Position numbers and translations under genes: made by a program
The notes under the pieces: generated by a model
The model's input: only the letters and a program-made list of their open reading frames with translations
Told to the model about the DNA's origin: nothing
The model's database searches: none
Shown: positions 16,516-25,443 of the stretch, in pieces
Position numbering within the stretch: the first letter of the stretch is position 1
Layout of the letters: every line of letters begins with the position of its first letter
Assembly: GCA_964235485.1 (NCBI GenBank)
Contig: CAXSAZ010000016.1
Span: 1 to 64,000, forward strand
DNA from: CAHJXG01 sp964235485
GTDB lineage: Bacteria; Pseudomonadota; Alphaproteobacteria; Acetobacterales; Acetobacteraceae
Direction of reading: 5' to 3'
DNA length: 64,000 nucleotides

Positions 16516-17865
16516 TCAGTGCTCCCCGGCTGCAAAGGCGTCCAGCAGCCCGGCGTCCGCCGCGATGTCGAGAAAGGAGAAGCGGTTGCGCATCTCGCGG
16601 CAATGGATCACCGCCTCGCGGTAGCAGCCGGCGTCCAAGCCGAGGTCGGCCGCGGTCAACGGGCCGCCCGCCGCCGCCAGCAGGCGCGTCATCTCGTCAA
16701 CGGGGATGGTGAACCGGGACAGCTCCTGGCGCAGCGCCGGCCAGAGTGTGGCGAGGCGGGCGTTGAATTGCTCCGCCCCGGCCTCGTCGAACGCCTTTTG
16801 GCGCAGCTCGGACAGGCACTGGGCGGCGACGTCCGGCCCCATGCGCCGGGCCATGCCGTCGGGGTCGATGCGGGTGGGGCGCACAACCGGCGGGCGCGGG
16901 TTGGCGAGCATCCGCTGCTGGAGGCGGGCCATGGTCAGCGATGCCACGCCCACCTGCTGCCCGTGCAGCGTGCCGGGATGCCGGGCGCCTGCGAAGCAGT
17001 CGATGTAGTGGGAAATCTGGTGCTCGCCCATCGACCCGTGGTTCGACATGCCGGTGAACGAAATCCCGAGGCCGCACAGCGTGAGGACGCGGTAAAGGTA
17101 GCCGTGCGCCGCGGCGTCGCCACGGGGCAGGTCCGCGGCGCGGCGGTTCAGCTCGGCCTCGTCAGCGCCTTGGATGGCGTAGGGCGTCTCGAAGTAGGGG
17201 GTGCCAAGCAGCCGGTGGCTCATCCACCAGTCCACCTGCGCGACCGAACGGGCGAGGCAGTCGGCGAAGCCCGCCGCCGCCAGAAAGGCCGGGGCCGCGG
17301 CGGACACCGACAGGTCCGCAAAGAAGCCGGCCGGGCCATGCGAGGGCAATGAGACCTTGAGGCCGCTGTCCAGCGTGATGGAGGCGGTTGTCGAGGTGTA
17401 GCCGTTCATCGACGCCGCCGTGCCGAACACGCAGTAGCGCCGGTTGTCGAAGCCGGTCACGTACTTGCACAGGTCGTTGACCGTGCCGGACCCGACCGCC
17501 ACGACGCCATCAGCGTCCCTCAGCCGCCCGGCCAGGGCGCGGACGGCCGCCATGTCGGCGTGGGGACGGTCCAGGACCACCACCTCGACGGGACCGAGCG
17601 TCCTCAGCGCCGCGGCGACGCGCTCCCCCATGGCCGCAAAGGTGGCGTTGTCCGACACCACCGCCAAGCGGCTGCCCAGGCCCAGCCCGGCCACAAGATC
17701 GGCCTCGCGCCCTTCCAGCGTTTCGGCGATGACGATCCTGTCATAGGGCACGTCCGGCGCCCGGCCCGTTGCGGGGTCCTTCCAGCGGCCTTCCAAAATG
17801 TCGTCGATCAGGCCGTTCCAATCACGTCCCGCCGTGCCGGCGGCTGCCGGCCCATCTTTGTCCAT
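16516..17865 (-). CDS. sn-glycerol-1-phosphate dehydrogenase (AraM/EgsA-like)
   Basis: 449 residues from ATG 17865. It belongs to the iron/zinc alcohol dehydrogenase superfamily, glycerol-1-phosphate dehydrogenase branch: GVVAVGSGTVNDLCKYVTG (NAD(P) loop, ~residue 130), FGTAASMNGYTSTTASIT (~160-177), and metal-binding His in SMGEHQISHYID and HPGTLHGQQVG (~280-300). The enzyme interconverts dihydroxyacetone phosphate and sn-glycerol 1-phosphate; in bacteria such genes sit in sugar operons, as araM does. It is divergent from the SorC regulator gene with a 128-bp shared control region. A longer start (GTG 17868 and above) is possible. Confidence 0.85.
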   Translation of the reverse strand: MDKDGPAAAGTAGRDWNGLIDDILEGRWKDPATGRAPDVPYDRIVIAETLEGREADLVAGLGLGSRLAVVSDNATFAAMGERVAAALRTLGPVEVVVLDRPHADMAAVRALAGRLRDADGVVAVGSGTVNDLCKYVTGFDNRRYCVFGTAASMNGYTSTTASITLDSGLKVSLPSHGPAGFFADLSVSAAAPAFLAAAGFADCLARSVAQVDWWMSHRLLGTPYFETPYAIQGADEAELNRRAADLPRGDAAAHGYLYRVLTLCGLGISFTGMSNHGSMGEHQISHYIDCFAGARHPGTLHGQQVGVASLTMARLQQRMLANPRPPVVRPTRIDPDGMARRMGPDVAAQCLSELRQKAFDEAGAEQFNARLATLWPALRQELSRFTIPVDEMTRLLAAAGGPLTAADLGLDAGCYREAVIHCREMRNRFSFLDIAADAGLLDAFAAGEH

Positions 17866-17931
17866 CACGTGCCCGCTCACGACGCCCTTCGGCGCGCCCT
17901 GGTTGCCGACAATAAACAGGCTTGCGTGACT

Positions 17932-17943
17932 TTTGTCAACAAA
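17932..17943. promoter_or_regulatory. Candidate SorC-regulator operator in divergent region
   Basis: TTTGT-CA-ACAAA is a 12-bp inverted repeat midway between the divergent starts at 17865 and 17994. TTGACG and TTGACA follow within 20 bp and may be -35 elements for the rightward gene. The core TTGTCAA recurs (as TTGACAA) at 20536-20542 before the aldolase gene, and TTTGACA occurs at 22730-22736 before the ABC genes. Operator role is inferred. Confidence 0.4.
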
Positions 17944-17993
17944 GCCGGCGTTGACGCTTGACACCGGCCAATCGGTGAACGCTCACTTCCGCC

Positions 17994-18989
17994 ATGCCGA
18001 AACGGGATGCCCCTTCCGAAACCGCCGGCCCGGCACGCCCCGGCGCCGCGCCGCGGGTCCCGGCGGCGTTCGACGACGCCGTGGTGTGGGCGGCCTGGCT
18101 TTACTACGTGGACCAGCTCAACCAAAGCGACGTCGCCAAAACCATGCGCGTGTCGCGGGCCACCGTCGTCAACCTGCTGCAGGATGCGCGTGAGCGCGGC
18201 GTGGTCAACATCCGGCTGCGGACCGACCTCGCGGCCCGGACCGGCGCCGCGCGGACCCTGGCGAGCCGGTTCGGCCTGGCCGAGGCGCTGGTGATCCCGA
18301 GCAGGGAAGCCGCAAGCCTGGTGGACCGCCTTGGCGAGGCCGCCGCGCGCCTTCTCGGCGACCATCTCCGGCCGGGCGACGTCATCGGGGTCGCATGGGG
18401 GCGGACGGTGCTGGCCGCCGCCAGGGCGATGACGCCGCCCGAGCCGGTGTCGCCGCTGACGGTGGTGCAGGTCGCCGGCAGCTCGATGTCATCCGACGAT
18501 TTCTCGCCTGAGCTTTGCACCTCGCTGCTGTCGAGCCGGCTGGGCGCGCGCTGCGTGAACCTCCTGGCGCCCGCGGTGCTGTCGTGCGCGGACCTGCGGG
18601 ACCGGATGATGCAGGAACCCATGCTGGTCCGCCAGTTCGCGCTGATCCGTTCGGCCACGCGCATCGTGTTCGGCGTCGGCGACCTCGGCGCGTCCAGCAC
18701 GATCCGCCAGTCAGGCTTCGCCTCGCCCGAAACGGTCGAACGCTACGCCGCGGCGGGTGCGGCGGCGGCCATCATCGGCCGCTTCATCGGCGCCGACGGG
18801 CAGGCCGTTCCGGGCGAGCTTGACCGGCGCATGGTCGGCCTGACGCTTGACGAGCTGAAAGCGGTGCCGGTCCGCATCGGCGTGGCCGGCGGCCCGGCGA
18901 AGCGCCATGCGGTCCGCGCGATGCTGGCCGGCGGCTATGCCACGCACTTCGTGACCGACATGGATACGGCCAACATGCTGGTTGACTAA
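17994..18989 (+). CDS. SorC/DeoR-family sugar-sensing transcriptional regulator
   Basis: 331 residues from ATG 17994. The N-terminal helix-turn-helix is at ~45-75 (LNQSDVAKTMRVSRATVVNL then LQDARERGVV), followed by the SorC effector domain: GDVIGVAWGRTVLAAARAM (~130), VVQVAGSS (~155), GVGDLG (~227) and the C-terminal VPVRIGVAGGPAKRHAVRAM (~293-312). Such regulators bind phosphorylated sugars. The gene is divergent from the HAD/G1P dehydrogenase pair and precedes the kinase by 38 bp, so it likely controls the whole 15697-27226 locus. Confidence 0.87.
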   Translation: MPKRDAPSETAGPARPGAAPRVPAAFDDAVVWAAWLYYVDQLNQSDVAKTMRVSRATVVNLLQDARERGVVNIRLRTDLAARTGAARTLASRFGLAEALVIPSREAASLVDRLGEAAARLLGDHLRPGDVIGVAWGRTVLAAARAMTPPEPVSPLTVVQVAGSSMSSDDFSPELCTSLLSSRLGARCVNLLAPAVLSCADLRDRMMQEPMLVRQFALIRSATRIVFGVGDLGASSTIRQSGFASPETVERYAAAGAAAAIIGRFIGADGQAVPGELDRRMVGLTLDELKAVPVRIGVAGGPAKRHAVRAMLAGGYATHFVTDMDTANMLVD

Positions 18990-19027
18990 AGGCAGCCCGC
19001 CAAGGGCGCGCAGGGGGGAAGACAAGA

Positions 19028-20515
19028 ATGGGAGCGGAACGTGTCGTCATCGGGATCGACGCCTCCACGCAATCGGTCAAGGCGATTGCCTGGACCGCGG
19101 ATGGGCAGCCTGCGGCGGAGGGCCGGGCCTCCTTGTCGCTGCAGCAGCCACAGCCGGGCCACGCCGAGCAGGACGCCGACGACTGGTGGGCCGCGACCTG
19201 CACGGCGCTGCAAACCGTGGCCGAGGCCATCGACCCCGCAACGGTTGAAGGCATCGCCATTTCCAACCAGCGCGAAACGGTGGCGCTGCTGGACGAGGCG
19301 GGCCGCCCGCTCGGGCCGGCCATCACCTGGCTCGACAGCCGCGTGGCCAGCACCTACCGCGACCTCGCGGACAGCTTCGGGGCCGACCGGCTGCACGCCA
19401 TCTCCGGGCGTCCGGTCGATGTGATCCCGGTTGTCTATCGCCTGCACTGGCTGGCCCGCCACCGGCCCGGGCTGATCGAGCGCGCCCACGCCATCGTGGA
19501 TGTCCACGGCTTCGTGTCCCTGCACCTCACCGGCACGGCGTCGGCCAGCTTCACCAGCGCCGACCCGTTCGGCATGTTCGACATCACGGAGAAGCGGTGG
19601 TCGCAGCCGCTGCTCGACCACCTCCGCATCCCGGTCGGCAAGCTGTCCCCCGTCGTGGCGCCGGGCCAGCCCATCGGCCGCGTGACGGCGGCGGCGGCGG
19701 CGCAGACCGGGCTGCGGGCCGGCACGCCGGTCTTCGCGGGCGGCGGCGACGGGCAGTGCGCCGGCCTCGGGGTGAACGCCATGCGCCGCGGCACCGTTTA
19801 CCTCAACCTCGGCACGGCGGTCGTCGCGGGCACCTGGTCGCCCAGCCCCGTGCTCAGCCATGCCTGGCGCACGATCATCTCGCCGACCGGCGGCTATTTT
19901 CTTGAGCACGCGCAGCGGGCCGGCGGTTTCTTCGTGAACTACATGGTCGATACCTTCGCCGGCGGGCGCGGGGACCCCGGCGTGTTCAAGCGCCTGGAAG
20001 CCGCGGCGAGCGCGATCCCGGTGGGCGCGGAGGGGCTGCTCGTCTGCCCCTACCTCACCGGCTGCATGGACCCGCATTGGAACCCCAACGCGCGGGCAAC
20101 GGTGACGGGCCTCGGCCCCCACCACACCCCGGCGCACCTGTACCGGGCCGCCCTGGAGGCGCTGACGCTGGAAGCCGCCAGGGCCATCCATGCCATGCAC
20201 GCCGCCGGGCTGGCGATGGAGGAGGTTCTGGCCATCGGCGGCGGGGCGGACAGCCGGCTTTGGCTGCAGATGATCGCCGACGCGGTGGGCGTGCCGACCT
20301 GCCGCAGCTTGTCCAACGAGGCGTCCTGCCTCGGGGCGGCGATCATCGCGGCCGTCGGCGCCGGCTGGCATCCTTCGCTGGGCGAGGCCGCCGCCGCGAT
20401 GACCCGGGTCGCGGACCGGCTGGTCCCGGATCCAGCGGCCCGGGCAGCGTGGGACAGCCTTTCGGCGCGGCAGGCGGCGCTGTACGCGGCCACGGCGCCG
20501 TTGCAGGCGGCGTGA
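19028..20515 (+). CDS. FGGY-family carbohydrate kinase
   Basis: 495 residues from ATG 19028. FGGY features: GIDASTQSVKAIAW (phosphate-binding loop, ~8-21), EQDADDWW (~48), ISNQRETVALLD (~78), PAITWLDSR (~97), the catalytic Asp region FAGGGDGQCAGLGVNAMRRG (~238-257), and GGGADSRLWLQMIADAVGVP (~400). Length fits xylulokinase/ribulokinase/RhaK types. It would phosphorylate a ketose or polyol before cleavage by the aldolase fusion encoded next. The locus order (regulator, kinase, aldolase fusion, ABC) parallels the rhizobial rha locus, but no isomerase or mutarotase is present. Confidence 0.87.
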   Translation: MGAERVVIGIDASTQSVKAIAWTADGQPAAEGRASLSLQQPQPGHAEQDADDWWAATCTALQTVAEAIDPATVEGIAISNQRETVALLDEAGRPLGPAITWLDSRVASTYRDLADSFGADRLHAISGRPVDVIPVVYRLHWLARHRPGLIERAHAIVDVHGFVSLHLTGTASASFTSADPFGMFDITEKRWSQPLLDHLRIPVGKLSPVVAPGQPIGRVTAAAAAQTGLRAGTPVFAGGGDGQCAGLGVNAMRRGTVYLNLGTAVVAGTWSPSPVLSHAWRTIISPTGGYFLEHAQRAGGFFVNYMVDTFAGGRGDPGVFKRLEAAASAIPVGAEGLLVCPYLTGCMDPHWNPNARATVTGLGPHHTPAHLYRAALEALTLEAARAIHAMHAAGLAMEEVLAIGGGADSRLWLQMIADAVGVPTCRSLSNEASCLGAAIIAAVGAGWHPSLGEAAAAMTRVADRLVPDPAARAAWDSLSARQAALYAATAPLQAA

Positions 20516-20536
20516 CCGCGCCGGGCAGGCCGGTTT

Positions 20537-20548
20537 TGACAATAGTCA
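20537..20548. promoter_or_regulatory. Inverted repeat upstream of the aldolase fusion
   Basis: TGAC-AATA-GTCA is a perfect inverted repeat in the 115-bp gap between kinase and aldolase genes, preceded by TTT so that TTGACAA mirrors the core of the element at 17932-17943. It may be a second operator for the SorC regulator or part of an internal promoter (TTGACA as -35). Weak evidence. Confidence 0.3.
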
Positions 20549-20630
20549 TGCAGCCGTGGCATTTGCACGACCCGGCGGCCCGGCCCCCTCGCCGGCCGCC
20601 GCTTGAGCCGCGCCAACGGGAGTGAACGCC

Positions 20631-22676
20631 ATGGAATCGCGCTGGTCCGATCAGCAGCAGGCCGCAACCGTCAACCAGTACGTGGCGCTGGGCCACCCCG
20701 CCGACCTCGCCGTCCGGGTTTACACCACGCGCCTGCTCGGCCAGGACCCGGCGCTGGTGCTGCACGGCGGGGGCAACACGTCCGTCAAGACCGTGCTGCC
20801 CGACGCTGACGGAACGCCGGTCGATGTGCTCTGCGTCAAGGGCAGCGGATGGGACATGGGCACCATCGAGCCGGCGGGGCTGCCCGCGGTGCGCCTGGAA
20901 GGCTTGCAGGCCCTGGCCGCTTTTGACCGCCTCGCCGACGACCGGATGGTGATGCTGCAGCGCCGCCTGCTGATGGACCCGGGCGCGCCCAACCCGTCCA
21001 TCGAGGCGATCCTCCATGCGATCCTGCCGTTCAAGCACGTGGACCACACCCACGCCAACGCCATCGTCGGGCTGACCAACCAGCCGCACGGCGAGGAGCT
21101 GGTCCGGGAGCTTTACCCCGACGCCATTGTGGTGCCCTACGTCATGCCAGGCTTCGACCTCGCAAAAGCCTGCGACGCCGCGTTCAAGGCCCGTCCAAAC
21201 GGCGACGGCATGATCCTGCTGAAGCACGGTATCTTCACCTTCTCGGACGACCCCCGCGAAGCCTACGAGGCGATGATCGCGATGGTGGACCGGGCGGAAC
21301 GGCGGCTCGCCCGCGGGCGCCCGCATCCGTTCACGGTGGCCCGGCCCCCGCCGGGCGTCCATCCCGTCGCCGCCGTGGCCCCGATCCTCCGCGGGGCCTT
21401 GGCGCACCAGGACGGCGCGGATGGCCAGCCCCGGCGCTTCGTGTTGGCGCACCGCAGCAGCGAGAACATCCTCAACCTGTGCAACGCGGCGGATGCGGCC
21501 GAGCTGGTGTCGCGGGGCAACGCCACGCCCGAGCATGTGATCCGCATCAAGCGCGCCGGCCTCGCCTTGCCGGCCCCGGCAGGCGATCTCGCCGCCTTCA
21601 AGGGCCTGGTCGAGGCGGCCGTCGAGGGCTACGCCGCGGAGTACCGCGCTTACTTCGAGCGGAACAACGCCCGGGTCGGTGGCGGCCGGGTGATGCTGGA
21701 CCCCAAGCCGCGCGTTTTCTACGTGGCCGGGCTTGGCCTGTTCGCCGCCGGGCCGACCCGCAAGGAGGCGCAGGCCGCCGCCGACGTGGCCGAGGCGACG
21801 GTGGACGTCATCACGCAGGCGGAGGGCATCGAACGGTTCGAGCCGCTGTCCGAGGCGGACCTGTTCGACATCGAGTACTGGTCCCTGGAACAAGCCAAGC
21901 TGGCCAAGTCCGGCGAGAAGCCGCTGACACGGCAGATCGCGGTGGTGACGGGCGCAGCCAGCGGCCTGGGCCTGGCCATCGCCGAGGCGCTGCGGGCCGA
22001 AGGGGCGGAGGTCGCGCTGCTCGACATCAACGAGGCGCCGCTGCGGGAAGCAGCCGCGCGCATTGGCGGCCTCGCCGTGCCCTGCGACCTCACGGACCCG
22101 GCGGCGGTTGATGCGGCCATCGCCACGGTTGCCGAGGCGTTCGGCGGCCTCGACATCCTGGCGTCGAACGCCGGCGCCGCGTTCCAGGGCCGCATGGCCG
22201 ATGTCGCCGACGAGGTGCTGCACAAGGCGTTCGCGCTCAACTTCTACGCGCACCATTACGTCGCGCGGGCCGCGGTGCGGGTCATGGAGCGCCAGGGCAC
22301 CGGCGGGGCGCTGGTGTTCAACGTGTCGAAGCAGGCGGTGAACCCAGGCCCGGACTTCGGCCCCTACGGCACGTCCAAGGCCGCGCTGCTCGCGCTGATG
22401 CGGCAATACGCCATCGAGCACGGGGCGGCGGGCATCACCAGCAACGCGGTCAACGCCGACCGCATCCGCACGGGCCTGATGACCGACGCCATGGTCACGG
22501 AGCGCAGCAAGGCCCGGGGCGTGTCGCCCGAAGCCTACATGCGCGGCAACCTCGTCGGGCGGGAAGTGCGCGGCAGCGACGTTGCGGCGGCGTTCGTGCA
22601 TCTCGCCAAGGCCCGGACGAGCACCGGCGCGGTGCTGACCGTGGACGGCGGCAACGTAGCGGCGATGATGCGGTAG
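20631..22676 (+). CDS. Bifunctional class II aldolase / short-chain dehydrogenase (RhaEW/RhaD-fusion type)
   Basis: 681 residues from ATG 20631, chosen over GTG 20622 because GGGAG lies 8 bp before the ATG. Domain 1 (~1-410) is a class II aldolase: VLHGGGNTSVKT (phosphate binding, ~45), KHVDHTHANAI (zinc His, ~137), MILLKHGIFTFSDDP (~200). Domain 2 (~430-680) is an SDR: VVTGAASGLGLAIAEALRAE, DILASNAGA, and the catalytic YGTSKAA. In rhamnose pathways the fusion cleaves rhamnulose 1-phosphate to DHAP and lactaldehyde and then oxidises lactaldehyde. The same chemistry on a related deoxyketose phosphate is likely here; the exact sugar is unknown. Confidence 0.88.
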   Translation: MESRWSDQQQAATVNQYVALGHPADLAVRVYTTRLLGQDPALVLHGGGNTSVKTVLPDADGTPVDVLCVKGSGWDMGTIEPAGLPAVRLEGLQALAAFDRLADDRMVMLQRRLLMDPGAPNPSIEAILHAILPFKHVDHTHANAIVGLTNQPHGEELVRELYPDAIVVPYVMPGFDLAKACDAAFKARPNGDGMILLKHGIFTFSDDPREAYEAMIAMVDRAERRLARGRPHPFTVARPPPGVHPVAAVAPILRGALAHQDGADGQPRRFVLAHRSSENILNLCNAADAAELVSRGNATPEHVIRIKRAGLALPAPAGDLAAFKGLVEAAVEGYAAEYRAYFERNNARVGGGRVMLDPKPRVFYVAGLGLFAAGPTRKEAQAAADVAEATVDVITQAEGIERFEPLSEADLFDIEYWSLEQAKLAKSGEKPLTRQIAVVTGAASGLGLAIAEALRAEGAEVALLDINEAPLREAAARIGGLAVPCDLTDPAAVDAAIATVAEAFGGLDILASNAGAAFQGRMADVADEVLHKAFALNFYAHHYVARAAVRVMERQGTGGALVFNVSKQAVNPGPDFGPYGTSKAALLALMRQYAIEHGAAGITSNAVNADRIRTGLMTDAMVTERSKARGVSPEAYMRGNLVGREVRGSDVAAAFVHLAKARTSTGAVLTVDGGNVAAMMR

Positions 22677-22944
22677 GCCCAACGGGCAGCCGCCTGCCGC
22701 CCGGCGGCGCTCCTGGTCTTTATGGCATTTGACAGCTCCATCTGGCATATGTCATCGTCCAGGACGGGAAAAGGAAACGTCATGCGTCTCAAGGCACCGG
22801 CCTGGACTGCCGAAGGCCGCAAGGCCGCCGAACGCGGCCCATCGTCGCGGGACGACCCGGCCCCATGTCCGCCCATGTCTTGACAGGGCGCGCGATGTGC
22901 CAAAGCTTGAACAAACAATTGCGCTGCGTGCACGGCGCGGACCC
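22677..22944 (+). promoter_or_regulatory. 268-bp gap, probable promoter region for the ABC genes
   Basis: No credible gene is seen. The stretch TTTGACAGCTCC (22730-22741) contains a TTGACA -35-like hexamer and repeats the TTTGACA core found in the two upstream control regions; the TGACA at 22732 and a TGTCA at 22749 form a spaced inverted repeat around ~13 bp. The -10 is unclear. The gap separates the catabolic genes from the transport genes. Confidence 0.3.
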
Positions 22945-24441
22945 ATGGGGAGCGGGCGTTTGGCTGGTCTGCTGATCGACGCGGAGGGCGTCGCCAAGAG
23001 CTTCGCCGGGGTGCGGGCGCTGCGCGACGGGCGGTTGGCGCTGCGTCCTGGCACGGTGCACGCCCTGTGCGGCGGCAACGGCGCGGGCAAGAGCACCTTT
23101 CTCAACGTGCTCATGGGGCTGCTGCGCCGCGACGCCGGGCGCATCGCCGTGCGCGGGGCGGAGGTGAACTTCGCGACGCCCGCCCAGGCATTGGCGGCGG
23201 GCATCGCCATCATCACGCAGGAACTCTCGCCCATCCCGGACATGACGGTGGCGGAGAACCTGTTCCTGGGGCGCGAGCCGCGGCGGCTCGGCTGCATCGT
23301 GGACCGCGCCGCCCTGAACCGCCGCGCGTCCGCCCTGCTGGACCGGCTGCGCTTCCGCATCGAGCCGACGGCCACCATGCGCAGCCTGAGCCTGGCGCAA
23401 ACGCAGCTGGTCGAGATCGCCAAGGCGATCAGCCACGAAAGCACGGTGCTTATCATGGACGAGCCGACCTCGGCCATCGGCGAAGCGGAAACGGCCATCC
23501 TGTTCGACGCCATCCGCACGCTCACCGGGCACGGCGTCGGCGTGATCTACGTGAGCCACCGGCTGACCGAGATCTTCGCGATTGCCGACGACTACACCGT
23601 GTTCCGCGACGGCGGCTTTGTGGCCATGGGGCGCATCGCCGACATCGACCGGCCCGGCCTCGTGCGGCTGATCCTGGGCGCGGACGTGCGCGACGAGTAT
23701 CGCGCCCACCCGGCGCCGGGCGGGCCGCCCATGCTGGAGGTGGAAGGCCTCGGCCGCGATGGCTGGTTCGCCGACATCACGCTCGGCGTGCGCCGGGGCG
23801 AGGTGCTCGGCATCTACGGGCTGATGGGCGCGGGGCGCAGCGAGTTCCTGGAAACGGTGTATGGCCTCGCCCCCGCCAACGGCGGCGCCATCCGCATCGA
23901 CGGCCAGGCAGTCGCCATTACCCGCCCGGCCGATGCGCTGGGTGCCGGGATGGCGCTGGTGACGGAGGACCGCAAGGCGACCGGCCTCGTGATGACCGGC
24001 TCGGTGCGGGAAAACGCCACGCTGTCCTGCCTGCCCCGCTTGTCCCGCGGGCCGGTGGTGTCCGACAAGCGGGAGCGGGCGCAGGTGGGGCGCATGGTGG
24101 ACCTGTTCCGCATCAAGACGCGCTCGGTCGAGGCCCCAGTACAGAGCCTGAGCGGGGGCAACCAGCAGAAGGTCGTGCTGGCCCGCTGCCTCGGCACGGA
24201 GCCGCGCATCCTGCTCTGCGACGAGCCGACCCGCGGCGTGGACGAGGGGGCGAAGCGGGAAGTGTATGCCTTTCTGTCGCGCTTCGTGCAGGACGGGCGC
24301 TGCGTCGTCATGGTGTCCTCCGAATTGCCGGAGGTGATCGGCATGAGCGACCGGATCGCGGTGTTCCGGCGCGGGCGGCTTGTGGGCCTGCTGGACGCGG
24401 CGGAGGCATCGCAGGAACGCTTGATGCAGCTCGCGTCGTGA
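22945..24441 (+). CDS. Sugar ABC transporter ATP-binding protein, RbsA/XylG type (double ATPase)
   Basis: 498 residues from ATG 22945; the frame is open further upstream but without homology. Two ATPase domains: domain 1 Walker A GGNGAGKSTFLNVLMG (~50), signature LSLAQTQLVEIAKA and Walker B VLIMDEPTSAIGEAE; domain 2 with the degenerate Walker A GLMGAGRSEFLE typical of RbsA, signature LSGGNQQKVVLAR and ILLCDEPTRGVDEGAK. Domain 1 has LSLAQ rather than the usual LSxGQ. It energises the permease and uses the binding protein encoded next. Confidence 0.9.
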   Translation: MGSGRLAGLLIDAEGVAKSFAGVRALRDGRLALRPGTVHALCGGNGAGKSTFLNVLMGLLRRDAGRIAVRGAEVNFATPAQALAAGIAIITQELSPIPDMTVAENLFLGREPRRLGCIVDRAALNRRASALLDRLRFRIEPTATMRSLSLAQTQLVEIAKAISHESTVLIMDEPTSAIGEAETAILFDAIRTLTGHGVGVIYVSHRLTEIFAIADDYTVFRDGGFVAMGRIADIDRPGLVRLILGADVRDEYRAHPAPGGPPMLEVEGLGRDGWFADITLGVRRGEVLGIYGLMGAGRSEFLETVYGLAPANGGAIRIDGQAVAITRPADALGAGMALVTEDRKATGLVMTGSVRENATLSCLPRLSRGPVVSDKRERAQVGRMVDLFRIKTRSVEAPVQSLSGGNQQKVVLARCLGTEPRILLCDEPTRGVDEGAKREVYAFLSRFVQDGRCVVMVSSELPEVIGMSDRIAVFRRGRLVGLLDAAEASQERLMQLAS

Positions 24442-25421
24442 GCGGCCTGGACGCCGCCCGCGCCGGCGGGTCCCGGCCCGGCTTCGCCGTCGGCCAGCTT
24501 TTGTCGCGCTACGGCATCGTCATCGCGTTCTTCGCGCTGTGCGCGGCGTTGAGCCTGCTCAACCCGTATTTCCTCACGCCGCTCAACATCACCAACGTGC
24601 TGCGCCAGGCCAGCATCAACGGCATCCTGGCCATCGGCCAGACCTTTGTGATCCTCACCGGCGGCATCGACCTGTCCGTCGGGTCGCTGCTGGCCGTGTG
24701 CGGCATCCTGGGCGCGTCGCTCGTGACCGGCGCGAACCCGGGCAACCCGCTGGTCGCGGTGGCGCTCGGCGTCGGGGTCGGGCTGGGACTGGGCGCCGTC
24801 AACGGCCTGCTCGTGGCCCGGCTGCGGGTGCCGCCCTTCGTGGCGACGCTCGGGATGCTCAGCGTGGCGCGCGGCCTCACCTTCATCGCCAACGATGGGA
24901 TGCCGGTGCCGCGGCTTGCGCCGGACTTCCTCAAGCTGGGCCAAGGCTTCATCGCAGGCGTCCCGGTGCCGGTCGTGCTGTTCGGGGCGGCGGCGCTGGT
25001 GGCCTGGGCGGTGCTGCGCTTCACCACCTACGGCCGCTACGTTTACGCGACCGGCGGCAACGAGCGGAGCGCGCGCACCAGCGGCATCGGCACGCGCAAG
25101 GTCATCTTCTCGGTATATGCCATCTCGGGGGCGCTGGCCGGGCTGTCCGGCATGGTGCTGGCCGCGCGCACCACCTCGGCGCTGCCGCAGGCGGGCGTGA
25201 GCTACGAACTGGACGCCATCGCCGCCGTGGTGATCGGCGGCACCAGCCTGACGGGGGGCGTCGGCAGCGTCGTCGGCACGCTGTTCGGGGCGCTCATCAT
25301 CGCGGTGATCAACAACGGCCTCGACCTGATGGGCGTGTCTTCGTACTACCAGCAGGTGATCAAGGGCGCGATCATCGTGCTTGCGGTGCTGCTCGACACG
25401 TCCCGGCGAGGACGAGACTAG
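24438..25421 (+). CDS. Sugar ABC transporter permease, RbsC type
   Basis: 327 residues from GTG 24438, overlapping the ATPase stop. RbsC hallmarks: NITNVLRQASINGILAIGQT then FVILTGGIDLSVGSLLA (~60-95), VPPFVATLGMLSVARGL (~130), YATGGNERSARTSGI (~205), AAVVIGGTSLTGGVGSVVGT (~260-280). About eight to ten membrane helices. It is the channel for the Rbs-type importer of this locus. Confidence 0.9.
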   Translation: MSGLDAARAGGSRPGFAVGQLLSRYGIVIAFFALCAALSLLNPYFLTPLNITNVLRQASINGILAIGQTFVILTGGIDLSVGSLLAVCGILGASLVTGANPGNPLVAVALGVGVGLGLGAVNGLLVARLRVPPFVATLGMLSVARGLTFIANDGMPVPRLAPDFLKLGQGFIAGVPVPVVLFGAAALVAWAVLRFTTYGRYVYATGGNERSARTSGIGTRKVIFSVYAISGALAGLSGMVLAARTTSALPQAGVSYELDAIAAVVIGGTSLTGGVGSVVGTLFGALIIAVINNGLDLMGVSSYYQQVIKGAIIVLAVLLDTSRRGRD

Positions 25422-25443
25422 AAACGAATCAGGGAGCCACAGG

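Noticed and set aside
16525..18000. Plus-strand frames opposite the glycerol-1-phosphate dehydrogenase
   Set aside because: Antisense shadow; the minus strand encodes a full Fe-ADH family protein with metal ligands.
22729..22944. Upstream extension of the RbsA-type ATPase frame
   Set aside because: The 72 extra residues are Arg/Pro-rich with no ATPase homology; the domain starts just after ATG 22945.
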